Positions 1 through 5,804 of a stretch of 16,396 nt of DNA are shown piece after piece; the stretch's first letter is position 1, and the number at the start of each line of letters is the position of its first letter. The position numbers were made by a program, and so were the translations under genes. The notes beneath the pieces were generated by a model. The model did not search any database and had not been told where the DNA came from. It saw nothing but the letters and a program-made list of their open reading frames with translations. The DNA comes from Thermococcus sp. (GTDB taxonomy: Archaea; Methanobacteriota_B; Thermococci; Thermococcales; Thermococcaceae). Location of the stretch: contig JAMOTW010000206.1 in NCBI GenBank assembly GCA_027062125.1, positions 1-16,396 of the forward strand. The letters run 5' to 3'.

Positions 1-65
1 AGGCCTATGACGAGTACCTTCTTCGTCCGCTCCATTCCCTCCTTAACTTTCCTTTCAAACTCCAT
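1..65 (-). CDS. N-terminal fragment of the last visible gene of the sat operon (possibly alkaline phosphatase superfamily)
   Basis: An open frame starts with ATG at 65 and runs off the left edge of the window, so only 21 complete codons are visible. A good ribosome binding site (GGTGAGGAGA) sits directly before the ATG and overlaps the end of the DHH gene, whose stop lies 5 bases upstream, so the two are cotranscribed and probably translationally coupled. The visible protein is a charged N-terminus followed by KKVLVIGL. That beta-strand start resembles type I phosphodiesterase/nucleotide pyrophosphatase proteins of the alkaline phosphatase superfamily, which often begin KVLVIGLDG. This is a weak resemblance from very few residues; a nucleotide-binding P-loop or Rossmann protein is equally possible. 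That a gene starts here is fairly sure; its function is not. Confidence 0.6.
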   Translation of the reverse strand, partial: MEFERKVKEGMERTKKVLVIG

Positions 66-70
66 TCTCC

Positions 71-1006
71 TCACCTCAGGTACTCCTCGATTATTGCGAG
101 CACATCCTCGATTTTATCCCTCTCACAGACGCAGCCGAGGACTTCCCTCTTGCCGCCGGCGTTGGTTCCGAGAGCCCTAACGCGCTCGATGACCTCGGTC
201 ATGTTTATCCTCTCGGCTTCTTTTCCTGAAATTCTAAAGTACACCTGCGCCTTCCCGTGGAAGTTCCCGTTGACCACGACCGCGCCCCTGTAACCGAGCT
301 CCCAGACGAGCTTCCTCGCGACCTTGGAGATTATGTTGAAGGGGCTCTCAAAGTGAACGATGGCAAAGCCGTTCCTCTCCCCGGCGTTTGAAACCGCCCC
401 CTCAATGGCGTCCCTTATTGCCTCGGCCTTCTTCACCCACGGCTCGTACTCAAGGAGCTCCTTAAGGGGATGGCTCAGGAGCACCCCAACGGCTTCCTCG
501 ACGGCCTCCCGATCCACCGCGATGTAGTTGGAGTCTATGAGCTCGACGAGCCTCAGCGCTTCCTCCCGCGAGATTCCCCCTTTCCCCAGGAGTTCTCTGA
601 CCCTCTCCAGCCCAAAGGCCTTCTCGCCTATGTCCCCAACGACGCCGAGGGCGCTCCAGGCGTTCCATATTCCGAAGTGCTCCGAGACGACGAGGGAGTT
701 GGCCGGCCAGTACTCCCCTTCCAGCGACGGGTTCACCTGCTCCACGAGCGGGTTCTTTATCCTCGGCTGGGTGTGATGGTCTATGAAGAGCGTCGGAACC
801 CTGACCTTTTCGACTTCGTTGGGCACGTTGAAGTCGAGGACGTAGAGCCTCTCTGCCTTTTCGATAGCGCCCCATATCCGCTCGTCAAACCTGAACTCGC
901 CTATAGGCGCCGTCATGTTGGTGAACTCTTCCAACTTAAGGGCCCTCACGAGAAGCGCCGCTGAGGTTATCCCGTCGGTGTCCCAGTGGTGGACGATTAG
1001 GTTCAC
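71..1006 (-). CDS. DHH-family phosphoesterase in the sulfate-activation operon
   Basis: The product has 311 residues and belongs to the DHH phosphoesterases (RecJ/NrnA/pAp-phosphatase-like, metal-dependent cytoplasmic enzymes). The N-terminal metal motif is HHWDTDG (residues 6-12), followed by a central aspartate in YVLDFN and the signature IDHH at about residues 75-78. The C-terminus has a glycine-rich segment (NAGGKREVLG), as in DHHA1 substrate-binding domains. The start is GTG at 1006, preceded by GGGGTGA at five bases; no better ATG lies nearby. It lies 29 bases after sat and 5 bases before the next gene, so it is in the sat operon. Family members cleave oligonucleotides, c-di-AMP or 3'-phosphoadenosine-5'-phosphate (pAp). 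The context favours pAp or another nucleotide by-product of sulfate activation, but that is inference. Family assignment is firm; substrate is unknown. Confidence 0.88.
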   Translation of the reverse strand: MNLIVHHWDTDGITSAALLVRALKLEEFTNMTAPIGEFRFDERIWGAIEKAERLYVLDFNVPNEVEKVRVPTLFIDHHTQPRIKNPLVEQVNPSLEGEYWPANSLVVSEHFGIWNAWSALGVVGDIGEKAFGLERVRELLGKGGISREEALRLVELIDSNYIAVDREAVEEAVGVLLSHPLKELLEYEPWVKKAEAIRDAIEGAVSNAGERNGFAIVHFESPFNIISKVARKLVWELGYRGAVVVNGNFHGKAQVYFRISGKEAERINMTEVIERVRALGTNAGGKREVLGCVCERDKIEDVLAIIEEYLR

Positions 1007-1035
1007 CTAACTCACCCCGTAAAAATAATGGAAAG

Positions 1036-2175
1036 TCACTCCACGAAGGGATTCTCGAAGCTCCGGATGACCTCATAAACCTCCGGCCTCATCATGTACT
1101 CCGGCGGCTGCTCCCCGGCCATTATCATCTTCCTGAGCTTGGTTCCGCTTATGTGGACGTGGAACTCCTCGCCGTGCGGGCATATCTTGGCGTTGACCAT
1201 GCCGCCGCACTTTTTGCAGTAGAAGGCCTCCCTGATGAACATCGGGGTTATGCCGAGGTCCGGGAAGTTGTCGAAGGTGTCCCAGGCTTCGTAGGGGCCG
1301 TAGTAGTCGCCAACGCCCGCGTGGTCGCGGCCGACGATGAAGTGCGTCGCACCGAAGTTCTTCCTCATTATCGCGTGGTGGACGGCCTCCCTCGGTCCGG
1401 CGTAGCGCATTTCGTAGCGGACCGTTGCGAGGGTCGCGGCGTTCTTCGGGTAGTAGTGCTTGAACAGGGCCTCGTAGGCCTTGATTATGACCTCGTCCTT
1501 GTAATCGCCTTTCTTCTTCCTTCCGAGGACCGGGTTGATGAAGAGGCCGTCGACGAAGGTTAAAGCGGCCTTCTGAACGTACTCGTGGCCGACGTGGGGG
1601 GCGTTTCTCGTCTGGAACGCGACTATGGTTCTCCACCCGCGCTCCTTGAAGAGAACCCTTGTTTCAACCGGCCTGAGGGTGTACTTGGCGAAGGGGTTCG
1701 GGAGCTCGTTGAGGAGTTCAATCTCGCCGCCGACGAGGTAGTCGCCCATGCTTAGAACTTTGGCCACTCCCGGATGGGCAGGGTCGTCGGTCTTGAAGAC
1801 CTTGGTGGAGAACTCCCTTTTGTCGTAGGTGTATATCTCCTCCACGTGCATCCTGGCTATGGGGAGGCCGTCGTGGTAGAGGAGAACCGCATCGCCCTCG
1901 TCGAAGTTCGGCTCCTTTACGTCGAGCACTATCGGGATCGTCCAGGGGGTGTCGTCGCTCAGGCGCATGTGATCTAGGACGCTCTGGAAGTCGTCGCTCG
2001 TGAGGAAGCCCTTGAGGGGTGAGTAGACGCCGTGGGCGATGTTCTCGAGGTCTATCGCCCTCCCGTGATCAATATCGACCCGCGGGTACTCCCTCTGCTC
2101 CCCCAGAATCCTCTCACGTGTTCTGTCTGCCACGATCCTCCTGATGAGTTTGCCGCCGTGGGGCTTGGATACCAT
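1036..2175 (-). CDS. sat: Sulfate adenylyltransferase (ATP sulfurylase)
   Basis: This enzyme makes adenylyl sulfate (APS) and pyrophosphate from ATP and sulfate, the first step of sulfate activation in the cytoplasm. The 379-residue protein has an N-terminal PUA-like domain and a catalytic domain with QTRNAPHVGH (188-197, the ATP-binding HxxH) and GRDHAG (282-287). A C-terminal zinc ribbon has C320, C323, C332 and a nearby histidine, as in thermophilic single-domain Sat proteins. No APS kinase domain is fused. A longer frame begins with GTG at 2184, but that GTG lies inside the ribosome binding site GGTGAT; the ATG at 2175 (MVSKPHGG) is correctly spaced and is preferred. It is 21 bases after the small RHH gene and 29 bases before the DHH gene. 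Function is secure; why this organism activates sulfate is not shown here. Confidence 0.96.
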   Translation of the reverse strand: MVSKPHGGKLIRRIVADRTRERILGEQREYPRVDIDHGRAIDLENIAHGVYSPLKGFLTSDDFQSVLDHMRLSDDTPWTIPIVLDVKEPNFDEGDAVLLYHDGLPIARMHVEEIYTYDKREFSTKVFKTDDPAHPGVAKVLSMGDYLVGGEIELLNELPNPFAKYTLRPVETRVLFKERGWRTIVAFQTRNAPHVGHEYVQKAALTFVDGLFINPVLGRKKKGDYKDEVIIKAYEALFKHYYPKNAATLATVRYEMRYAGPREAVHHAIMRKNFGATHFIVGRDHAGVGDYYGPYEAWDTFDNFPDLGITPMFIREAFYCKKCGGMVNAKICPHGEEFHVHISGTKLRKMIMAGEQPPEYMMRPEVYEVIRSFENPFVE

Positions 2176-2196
2176 CGTTATCACCTAAAAACGAAA

Positions 2197-2424
2197 TCAG
2201 TCGAGGTAGCCGAGGGCGCGGAGCCTCTCCTTGACCTTCTCTTCCTCCTCCTCGGTGAAGACCTCTTCCTTCTCCTCCTCTTCGAGGCTCGCCAGAACCT
2301 CGCGGAGGACGTATGTGACGTAGTCGGAAACCGAAGTGAAGCCTGTTCCCTCTATTCTGGCCTTAATCTTGTCGTAGAGGGGCTTCGGTATGGAAACTGT
2401 GGTGTACTTCTTCTCCTCGACCAT
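2197..2424 (-). CDS. Small ribbon-helix-helix (CopG/Arc-like) protein heading the sat operon
   Basis: A 75-residue protein. Its first half fits a ribbon-helix-helix DNA-binding fold: a beta strand (KYTTVSIPK), helix A (PLYDKIKARIEG), a turn (GFTSVSD) and helix B (YVTYVLREVLASL). The second half is a very acidic helix (EEEEKEEVFTEEEEEK) ending KERLRALGYLD, probably for oligomerisation or partner contact. The GTG at 2433 is part of the ribosome binding site GGAGGTG, so the ATG at 2424, six bases after it, is the likely start. The gene is first in the operon with sat. Many RHH proteins are autorepressors or antitoxins; no toxin lies next to it, so a transcriptional regulator of sulfate activation is the more likely role. 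The periodic TTTAAT repeats over its promoter could be its operator. The fold is recognisable; the role is inferred. Confidence 0.85.
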   Translation of the reverse strand: MVEEKKYTTVSIPKPLYDKIKARIEGTGFTSVSDYVTYVLREVLASLEEEEKEEVFTEEEEEKVKERLRALGYLD

Positions 2425-2440
2425 CTCAAACACCTCCGGC

Positions 2441-2497
2441 TTTAATGATATTTAATGACATTTAATTAAGCGGCGCTTCTGATATTTAAGGATTTCC
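2441..2497 (-). promoter_or_regulatory. Promoter of the RHH-sat-DHH operon with three 10-bp-spaced repeats
   Basis: On the minus strand a TATA-like CTTAAATATC lies at 2490-2481, preceded by a purine-rich BRE (GGAAATC). This predicts a transcript start near 2460 and a 5' leader of about 36 bases. Covering the predicted start are three exact consecutive 10-bp units on the plus strand, TTTAATGATA, TTTAATGACA and TTTAATTAAG (2441-2470). One repeat per helical turn just downstream of TATA is a typical place for a repressor. Second TATA-like matches occur inside the repeats, so the exact start is uncertain. Confidence 0.55.
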
Positions 2498-2535
2498 ATT
2501 CTCCGTGGGAATGCGGGGCGTGCTTAACCCCCTTT

Positions 2536-2550
2536 GGAAACCGTTTTAAG
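2536..2550 (+). promoter_or_regulatory. BRE/TATA promoter of C/D box sRNA 1
   Basis: GGAAACC followed by GTTTTAAG is a good archaeal BRE/TATA pair. The TATA centre is near 2547, about 25 bases before 2572, just ahead of the C box at 2575. No plus-strand protein gene starts here, so the promoter is best explained by a small RNA. Confidence 0.6.
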
Positions 2551-2571
2551 CATCCATGAGAATCCCAGGAC

Positions 2572-2628
2572 GCGATGATGAGTGATGGGCGAACCGACCG
2601 GTGAGGAAGGAAAGGTGATCGCTGAGCA
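2572..2628 (+). ncRNA. Box C/D sRNA 1, guides predicted for the 23S A-loop and 16S 3' end
   Basis: Boxes occur in the right order and spacing for an archaeal double-guide C/D RNA: C box ATGATGA (2575-2581), D' guide (2582-2593), D'-like CCGA (2594-2597), C' GTGAGGA (2601-2607), D guide (2608-2621) and D box CTGA (2622-2625). C to D spans 51 bases. The D' guide GTGATGGGCGAA can pair with UUCGCCCAUUA of the archaeal 23S A-loop region (one G-U), placing the fifth-base target at about C2558 in E. coli numbering. The D guide ends AGGTGATCG, complementary over 9 bases to CGAUCACCU at the 16S 3' end, targeting about C1533. rRNA sequences are recalled, not aligned. The terminal stem is only 2-3 bp and the D' box is non-consensus. 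It ends about two bases from the vapC stop. Confidence 0.72.
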
Positions 2629-2629
2629 C

Positions 2630-3103
2630 TCACTCCCTATCTTTGGTGATTTTTGGAATCTCCTCAAGTGAGCTTAATAGAACTATCCCCTCTCCACTGC
2701 ACGCTTCTGCAAAGTCACTGTCGAAGGAAATGAGGTACGTGACTCCGTAGAACTTGCAAGTTGCTAAGATAAGGGCATCGTTTGGTAGCAGGCCGTACTT
2801 CGCCATATATTCCACGGCGAGCATTTCTATGCTTCGGTTTATCTCAAGTTCCCTGAAAATTTCAAAGAATTTCACAAAATCCTCAAGTTCAGTTCGATGA
2901 GCCATGATGAGCTTGGGTTTGTGTTTGAGGGTGTACGGTCTTTCTCCAGTTAGTGCCCTTAGATACACCATCAGCGATTCGCTGAAAACTATACTGTTCG
3001 AATACAGCACGTCAAACTTCTCTCGTACCTCTAAAATATCAAGATTGCCCTCTAAGTGTTCTAAAATCACGTTGGTGTCAACAAAAGCGCTTAGACTGTC
3101 CAT
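2630..3103 (-). CDS. vapC: PIN-domain ribonuclease, VapC-type toxin
   Basis: A 157-residue PIN-domain protein, the toxin half of a VapBC-like pair; VapC toxins are Mg2+-dependent endoribonucleases acting mainly on tRNA or rRNA. The acidic active-site set is visible: D9 (AFVDTN), E42 (FSESL), D109 in LPNDALILAT and D128/D130 in ISFDSD. The ATG at 3103 follows GAGGTAGAGGA. The first 13 bases overlap the end of the small gene upstream, so toxin and antitoxin are translationally coupled. Its 3' end runs convergently towards sRNA 1. No T-run lies downstream of the stop on the minus strand, so the mRNA probably continues antisense through that sRNA. All catalytic acids are present, so it looks active. 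Substrate cannot be told from sequence. Confidence 0.88.
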   Translation of the reverse strand: MDSLSAFVDTNVILEHLEGNLDILEVREKFDVLYSNSIVFSESLMVYLRALTGERPYTLKHKPKLIMAHRTELEDFVKFFEIFRELEINRSIEMLAVEYMAKYGLLPNDALILATCKFYGVTYLISFDSDFAEACSGEGIVLLSSLEEIPKITKDRE

Positions 3104-3279
3104 TCGTCCTCTACCTCTCTGAGGACTTTCCTGAGGTCAATTCCTTTAAATCTCCCGTGAAGTCTCTTGGCCACGTATTCAATTTCTATTTCCCTCTCGA
3201 CGATTCGTTTTACCCTCGTCATGTCAATACTCCTGAGAATCTCGTCAGGAACGTTGAGCTCGACCATTATCTTTCCCAT
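3091..3279 (-). CDS. Small antitoxin-like partner of the PIN-domain toxin (VapB-like)
   Basis: A 62-residue, mostly helical, strongly charged protein (MGKIMVELNVPDEILRSID at the start, EVEDEWTV at the end) directly upstream of and overlapping the PIN-domain gene by 13 bases. The position, size and overlap are those of a VapB-type antitoxin, which binds and blocks the toxin and often represses the operon. I do not see a clear ribbon-helix-helix or AbrB DNA-binding domain; the N-terminal strand-helix VELNVPDEILRSI might serve. A longer frame begins at 3312, but the codon there overlaps the TATA-like TTATTTATG (3318-3310). The ATG at 3279 has GGTGA five bases before it and is chosen. Assignment rests on context more than on sequence. 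Confidence 0.78.
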   Translation of the reverse strand: MGKIMVELNVPDEILRSIDMTRVKRIVEREIEIEYVAKRLHGRFKGIDLRKVLREVEDEWTV

Positions 3280-3309
3280 CTTCGTCACCACACAAGATTT
3301 GGGGCTTGC

Positions 3310-3318
3310 CATAAATAA
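3310..3318 (-). promoter_or_regulatory. TATA element of the vapBC-like operon
   Basis: TTATTTATG on the minus strand predicts a transcript start near 3289, within a few bases of the ribosome binding site GGTGA (3289-3285), giving a very short leader. A weak BRE (AAAAACG) precedes it. This position also rules out the upstream start at 3312. Confidence 0.45.
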
Positions 3319-3353
3319 CGTTTTTGTCTTTCGATTGGATACCGTCCGTTGAT

Positions 3354-3366
3354 TAATTTTTTAAGG
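3354..3366 (+). promoter_or_regulatory. TATA region of C/D box sRNA 2
   Basis: The AT-rich stretch AATTTTTTAAGG lies about 25 bases before 3386, just ahead of the C box at 3389. It has the same TATA-to-C-box spacing as sRNA 1. The BRE is weak. Confidence 0.5.
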
Positions 3367-3385
3367 CCCATCTCTAACCTTTTCT

Positions 3386-3442
3386 GGGATGATGACTTCA
3401 GCCTTGCCTGAGGCTCGTGATGATGGAGTGACGGACTGACCG
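3386..3442 (+). ncRNA. Box C/D sRNA 2, guides predicted for 16S helix 27 and helix 44
   Basis: All four boxes are consensus: C ATGATGA (3389-3395), D' CTGA (3408-3411), C' GTGATGA (3417-3423) and D CTGA (3436-3439), with two 12-base guides and a 5-base D'-C' spacer; C to D is 51 bases, the standard archaeal size. The D' guide CTTCAGCCTTGC is complementary over 11 bases to GCAAGGCUGAA of archaeal 16S helix 27, so the fifth-base rule predicts 2'-O-methylation near G902 (E. coli numbering). The D guide TGGAGTGACGGA matches CCGUCACUCCA of helix 44 over 11 bases, predicting a target near U1406. A run of six T follows at 3456. rRNA matches are from memory. The terminal stem is short (GG/CC). Confidence 0.88.
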
Positions 3443-3455
3443 CCCGTTTACAGTC

Positions 3456-3461
3456 TTTTTT
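3456..3461 (+). terminator. T-run terminator after sRNA 2
   Basis: Six consecutive T residues, 17 bases after the D box of sRNA 2 and before the promoter of the CDF gene, fit archaeal U-tract termination. No strong hairpin precedes it. Confidence 0.55.
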
Positions 3462-3468
3462 CGACTAA

Positions 3469-3479
3469 CTTAATAAAAT
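3469..3479 (+). promoter_or_regulatory. TATA element of the cation efflux gene
   Basis: CTTAATAAAAT predicts a start near 3499 and a leader of about 46 bases before the ATG at 3545. A second similar element (CTAATAAAATC) lies 19 bases downstream and could serve instead. Either position makes the TTG at 3479 an impossible start. Confidence 0.45.
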
Positions 3480-3544
3480 TGGAAAACCTAATAAAATCCG
3501 CCGCCCGGGTCTTTATGGGACTGCGGGCTCATCACGGTGGTACC

Positions 3545-4405
3545 ATGGAGGAGGTGTACAGGCCCATCTGGGTCAATATCATCGGCAACGTTCTCCTTTC
3601 CCTGCTCAAGCTAGCCGTGGGCTTCATGTATTCCAGCATCGCCCTGATATCCGACGGCGTTCACTCTCTGAGCGACGTGGTAACGAGTGTCATAGGCTAC
3701 GCGGGGATAAGGATTTCCTCCAAGCCCCCCGACAGGAGCCACCCTTTCGGCCACTCTCGCTTTGAGCCCCTGGTGGCCTTCCTGATTGGAGAAGCGCTTA
3801 TAATAGTGGCGTACGAGATAGGCCGCGATGCGGTTTACAGGATAGTTGCGGGTGGGGCCATAGAGGTCAACTCCCTCATGCTCGGCGTCACCCTTCTTTC
3901 GCTTCTCTTCAAGGAGGCCATGTTCCGCTACTCCATCCACGTGGGCAGAAAGCTGGACAGCCAGATACTCATAGCGGATGCATACCACCACAGAAGCGAC
4001 GCGCTGAGCAGCCTGGCCGTTCTGATTGGCCTCGGGGCGCAGAGGCTCGGCTTCGAGTACGGCGACGCCCTTGCCGGCCTCGTGGTGGCCCTCTTCCTGG
4101 TGAAGGTCTCCCTCGAGATAGTCCTCGAGAACGTGGGCTACCTGACAGGAAAAGCCCCTCCCTTCGAGGTCTGCGAGGAGATAAAGAACCGCGCTCTGGG
4201 TGTCCCAAACGTCCTCGGCGTCCACGATTTGAGGGCGCACTACGTTGGGAGCAGGCTCCACGTCGAGCTACACATCGAGGTTCCCCCCGAGCTCTCTCTC
4301 AAGGAGGCCCACGACGCCAGCGAGGAGGTGAAGAGGCGCATAGAAGAAATGCCCGAGGTTGAGCGGGCTTTCGTGCACGTGGATATAAAGGGGGTTACGG
4401 AGTAG
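3545..4405 (+). CDS. Cation diffusion facilitator (CDF) family metal efflux transporter
   Basis: A 286-residue membrane protein that exports divalent metal ions (Zn, Fe, Mn, Co or similar) in exchange for protons. About six transmembrane segments fill the first 200 residues. Metal-binding motifs are DGVHSLSD (37-44, helix 2) and DAYHHRSD (helix 5), each with HxxxD, plus the family-typical HPFGHSRFEPL loop. The C-terminal cytoplasmic part (VLGVHDLRAHYVGSRLHVELHIEV) is the ferredoxin-like dimerisation and metal-sensing domain. The ATG at 3545 is chosen because GGTGG precedes it and earlier TTG/ATG codons fall in the promoter or lack a ribosome binding site. Its last 11 bases overlap the convergent ATPase gene. 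Metal specificity cannot be assigned. Confidence 0.92.
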   Translation: MEEVYRPIWVNIIGNVLLSLLKLAVGFMYSSIALISDGVHSLSDVVTSVIGYAGIRISSKPPDRSHPFGHSRFEPLVAFLIGEALIIVAYEIGRDAVYRIVAGGAIEVNSLMLGVTLLSLLFKEAMFRYSIHVGRKLDSQILIADAYHHRSDALSSLAVLIGLGAQRLGFEYGDALAGLVVALFLVKVSLEIVLENVGYLTGKAPPFEVCEEIKNRALGVPNVLGVHDLRAHYVGSRLHVELHIEVPPELSLKEAHDASEEVKRRIEEMPEVERAFVHVDIKGVTE

Positions 4406-5768
4406 GGTTTTTGACGTTTTCAAAGTCATTCAAATCAAAAACCAGATAGCCCATTTCTCTGAGGTCATCTTTTCCTGTGATGTTCTTCGCAATGATGCCA
4501 TAGTACCGTCTTTCCTTCAGTTTTACTTTTTCGCTTTTTTCCTCGAGTTTCCTGAGAACTTTCAGAGCATCCTGCCTGGAGAGATCCTTCCACTTTGCTT
4601 CAAAGAAACCAGCATCGCCTCCCAGGCTGTTCACCGCGACTAGGTCTATCTCCTCCTGCTTGTCCCACCATCTTCCGACCTTGGTGAACCTGAACGGCAA
4701 TTTTCTCTCCGAGTTTAATTTGATGAGGAACTCCTTTGCCACCAGCTCAAACACCTCACCGAGATACCTGTTAAAGTCTTCCCCGAAATCCTCGAAATGT
4801 ATTGCTCCTATTTCTATGTCGTCGCGGTAGGGGTAAACAAAACGGAGCCAGAAGCGGTAGTAGAAGTCCTTGACCCTGTAAACACCGAATCTTTTCCGTT
4901 CTCTTACCGTCACGGGAAACTCCTTGTAAATCAGATCAAGGGTTTCGAGGGTCTTCAGGTACTTTGGAAGGTTCGTGACCGCTACTCGAGCCTCGTTGGC
5001 GATTTCTGTCAGTTTGGTTTTGCCCTCGTTTATGGATTTTAGGATATTGAGATATGTAATCGGCTCCCTCAGTTCGTCCTTTAGGAGCCTCTCTGCGTCC
5101 TCATAGAGGACGTTGACCTTGTTATAGAAGTTGCGCTCAATGTTTTCCTCGACGCTTAGTGTGTCGTCAAAGTACTGGAGATATGCAGGGATGCCGTCTA
5201 TCGCCCCGTACACCTTGACCAGCTCTTCCCAGGAATAGCGGGGAAATGCTTCCTTCAGGTGAAAGAACTCCAGCGTTGAGAGTTTAATCTGAGCCGTTCT
5301 CCTTCCGTAAAGCGGGTTTTTGTAGCTCATTAGGCTCTCCATCGTTGATATTGAGGAGCCAAGGAGGATCAGCATGATTTTTGAATCTTTAAGAACCTCA
5401 CCCCAGATGTACTGGAAGGTTGAAGGTATGGACTTATCTTCCTCGACCCAGTACGGAAACTCGTCTATCACAAAGACGAGCTTTCCGAAGGATTTCACTT
5501 CCTCAAAGAAATCCTCAAGGTTTTCAGCTTCAATGAAAACGTTGAACTTCCTGTTGAAGCCTGTGATGAGGCGTCTAAGCTCAAGTTCCATCGGCTCTTT
5601 TCTGGCGAGGAAGTAGAATGCTTTTTTGTCATTTATGAACTGCTTAACGAGCTCGGTTTTTCCAATGCGTCTTCTTCCATAGATGAGAATAAAATGTGCT
5701 CGCTCCTCATTGTACAACTCATCGAGGGCTTTCAGCTCGTCCTTCCGGTCGATGAATTTTAATATCAT
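4395..5768 (-). CDS. Archaeal AAA+ ATPase with DUF234-type C-terminal nuclease-like domain
   Basis: A 457-residue protein of the archaeal ATPase family expanded in Thermococcales. The N-terminal P-loop domain has Walker A GRRRIGKT (31-38) and Walker B LVFVIDEFPYW (D102, E103), then a sensor-like LLGSS (136-140). A winged-helix-like segment lies at about 240-290. The C-terminal part (300-457) resembles DUF234 and has a PD-(D/E)xK-like pattern: EEIDLVAV (D375), then FFEAKW (E390, K392). The ATG at 5768 has no ribosome binding site, but a BRE/TATA 25 bases upstream predicts a leaderless mRNA. It overlaps the CDF gene tail to tail by 11 bases. Biological role is unknown; such proteins are often proposed to act on DNA or in defence. 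Nuclease activity is inferred from the motif only. Confidence 0.87.
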   Translation of the reverse strand: MILKFIDRKDELKALDELYNEERAHFILIYGRRRIGKTELVKQFINDKKAFYFLARKEPMELELRRLITGFNRKFNVFIEAENLEDFFEEVKSFGKLVFVIDEFPYWVEEDKSIPSTFQYIWGEVLKDSKIMLILLGSSISTMESLMSYKNPLYGRRTAQIKLSTLEFFHLKEAFPRYSWEELVKVYGAIDGIPAYLQYFDDTLSVEENIERNFYNKVNVLYEDAERLLKDELREPITYLNILKSINEGKTKLTEIANEARVAVTNLPKYLKTLETLDLIYKEFPVTVRERKRFGVYRVKDFYYRFWLRFVYPYRDDIEIGAIHFEDFGEDFNRYLGEVFELVAKEFLIKLNSERKLPFRFTKVGRWWDKQEEIDLVAVNSLGGDAGFFEAKWKDLSRQDALKVLRKLEEKSEKVKLKERRYYGIIAKNITGKDDLREMGYLVFDLNDFENVKNPTP

Positions 5769-5789
5769 GATATTTAATATTGTGTTATT

Positions 5790-5804
5790 AATTTAAACCT
5801 TTCG
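5790..5804 (-). promoter_or_regulatory. BRE/TATA promoter of the ATPase gene, embedded in the mfnA stop
   Basis: On the minus strand CGAAAGG-TTTAAATT is close to an ideal BRE/TATA. The TATA centre is about 25.5 bases from the A of the ATG at 5768, so transcript start and start codon coincide (leaderless). The TAA stop of mfnA (5795-5793) is inside the TATA box and the BRE encodes the last mfnA codons. Confidence 0.75.

Noticed and set aside
462..964. Long open frames on both strands across the DHH gene
   Set aside because: They are out-of-frame shadows of a GC-rich real gene, with low-complexity Arg/Pro/Gly protein and no ribosome binding site.
2500..3470. CRISPR array or tRNA in the two intergenic gaps around vapBC
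   Set aside because: No repeated spacer units and no cloverleaf or T-loop sequence were found; the structure is explained by two C/D box sRNAs.
3479..3544. Extended N-terminus of the CDF transporter from a TTG
   Set aside because: The TTG overlaps the TATA element and the extra 22 residues do not belong to the family; the ATG at 3545 has a ribosome binding site.
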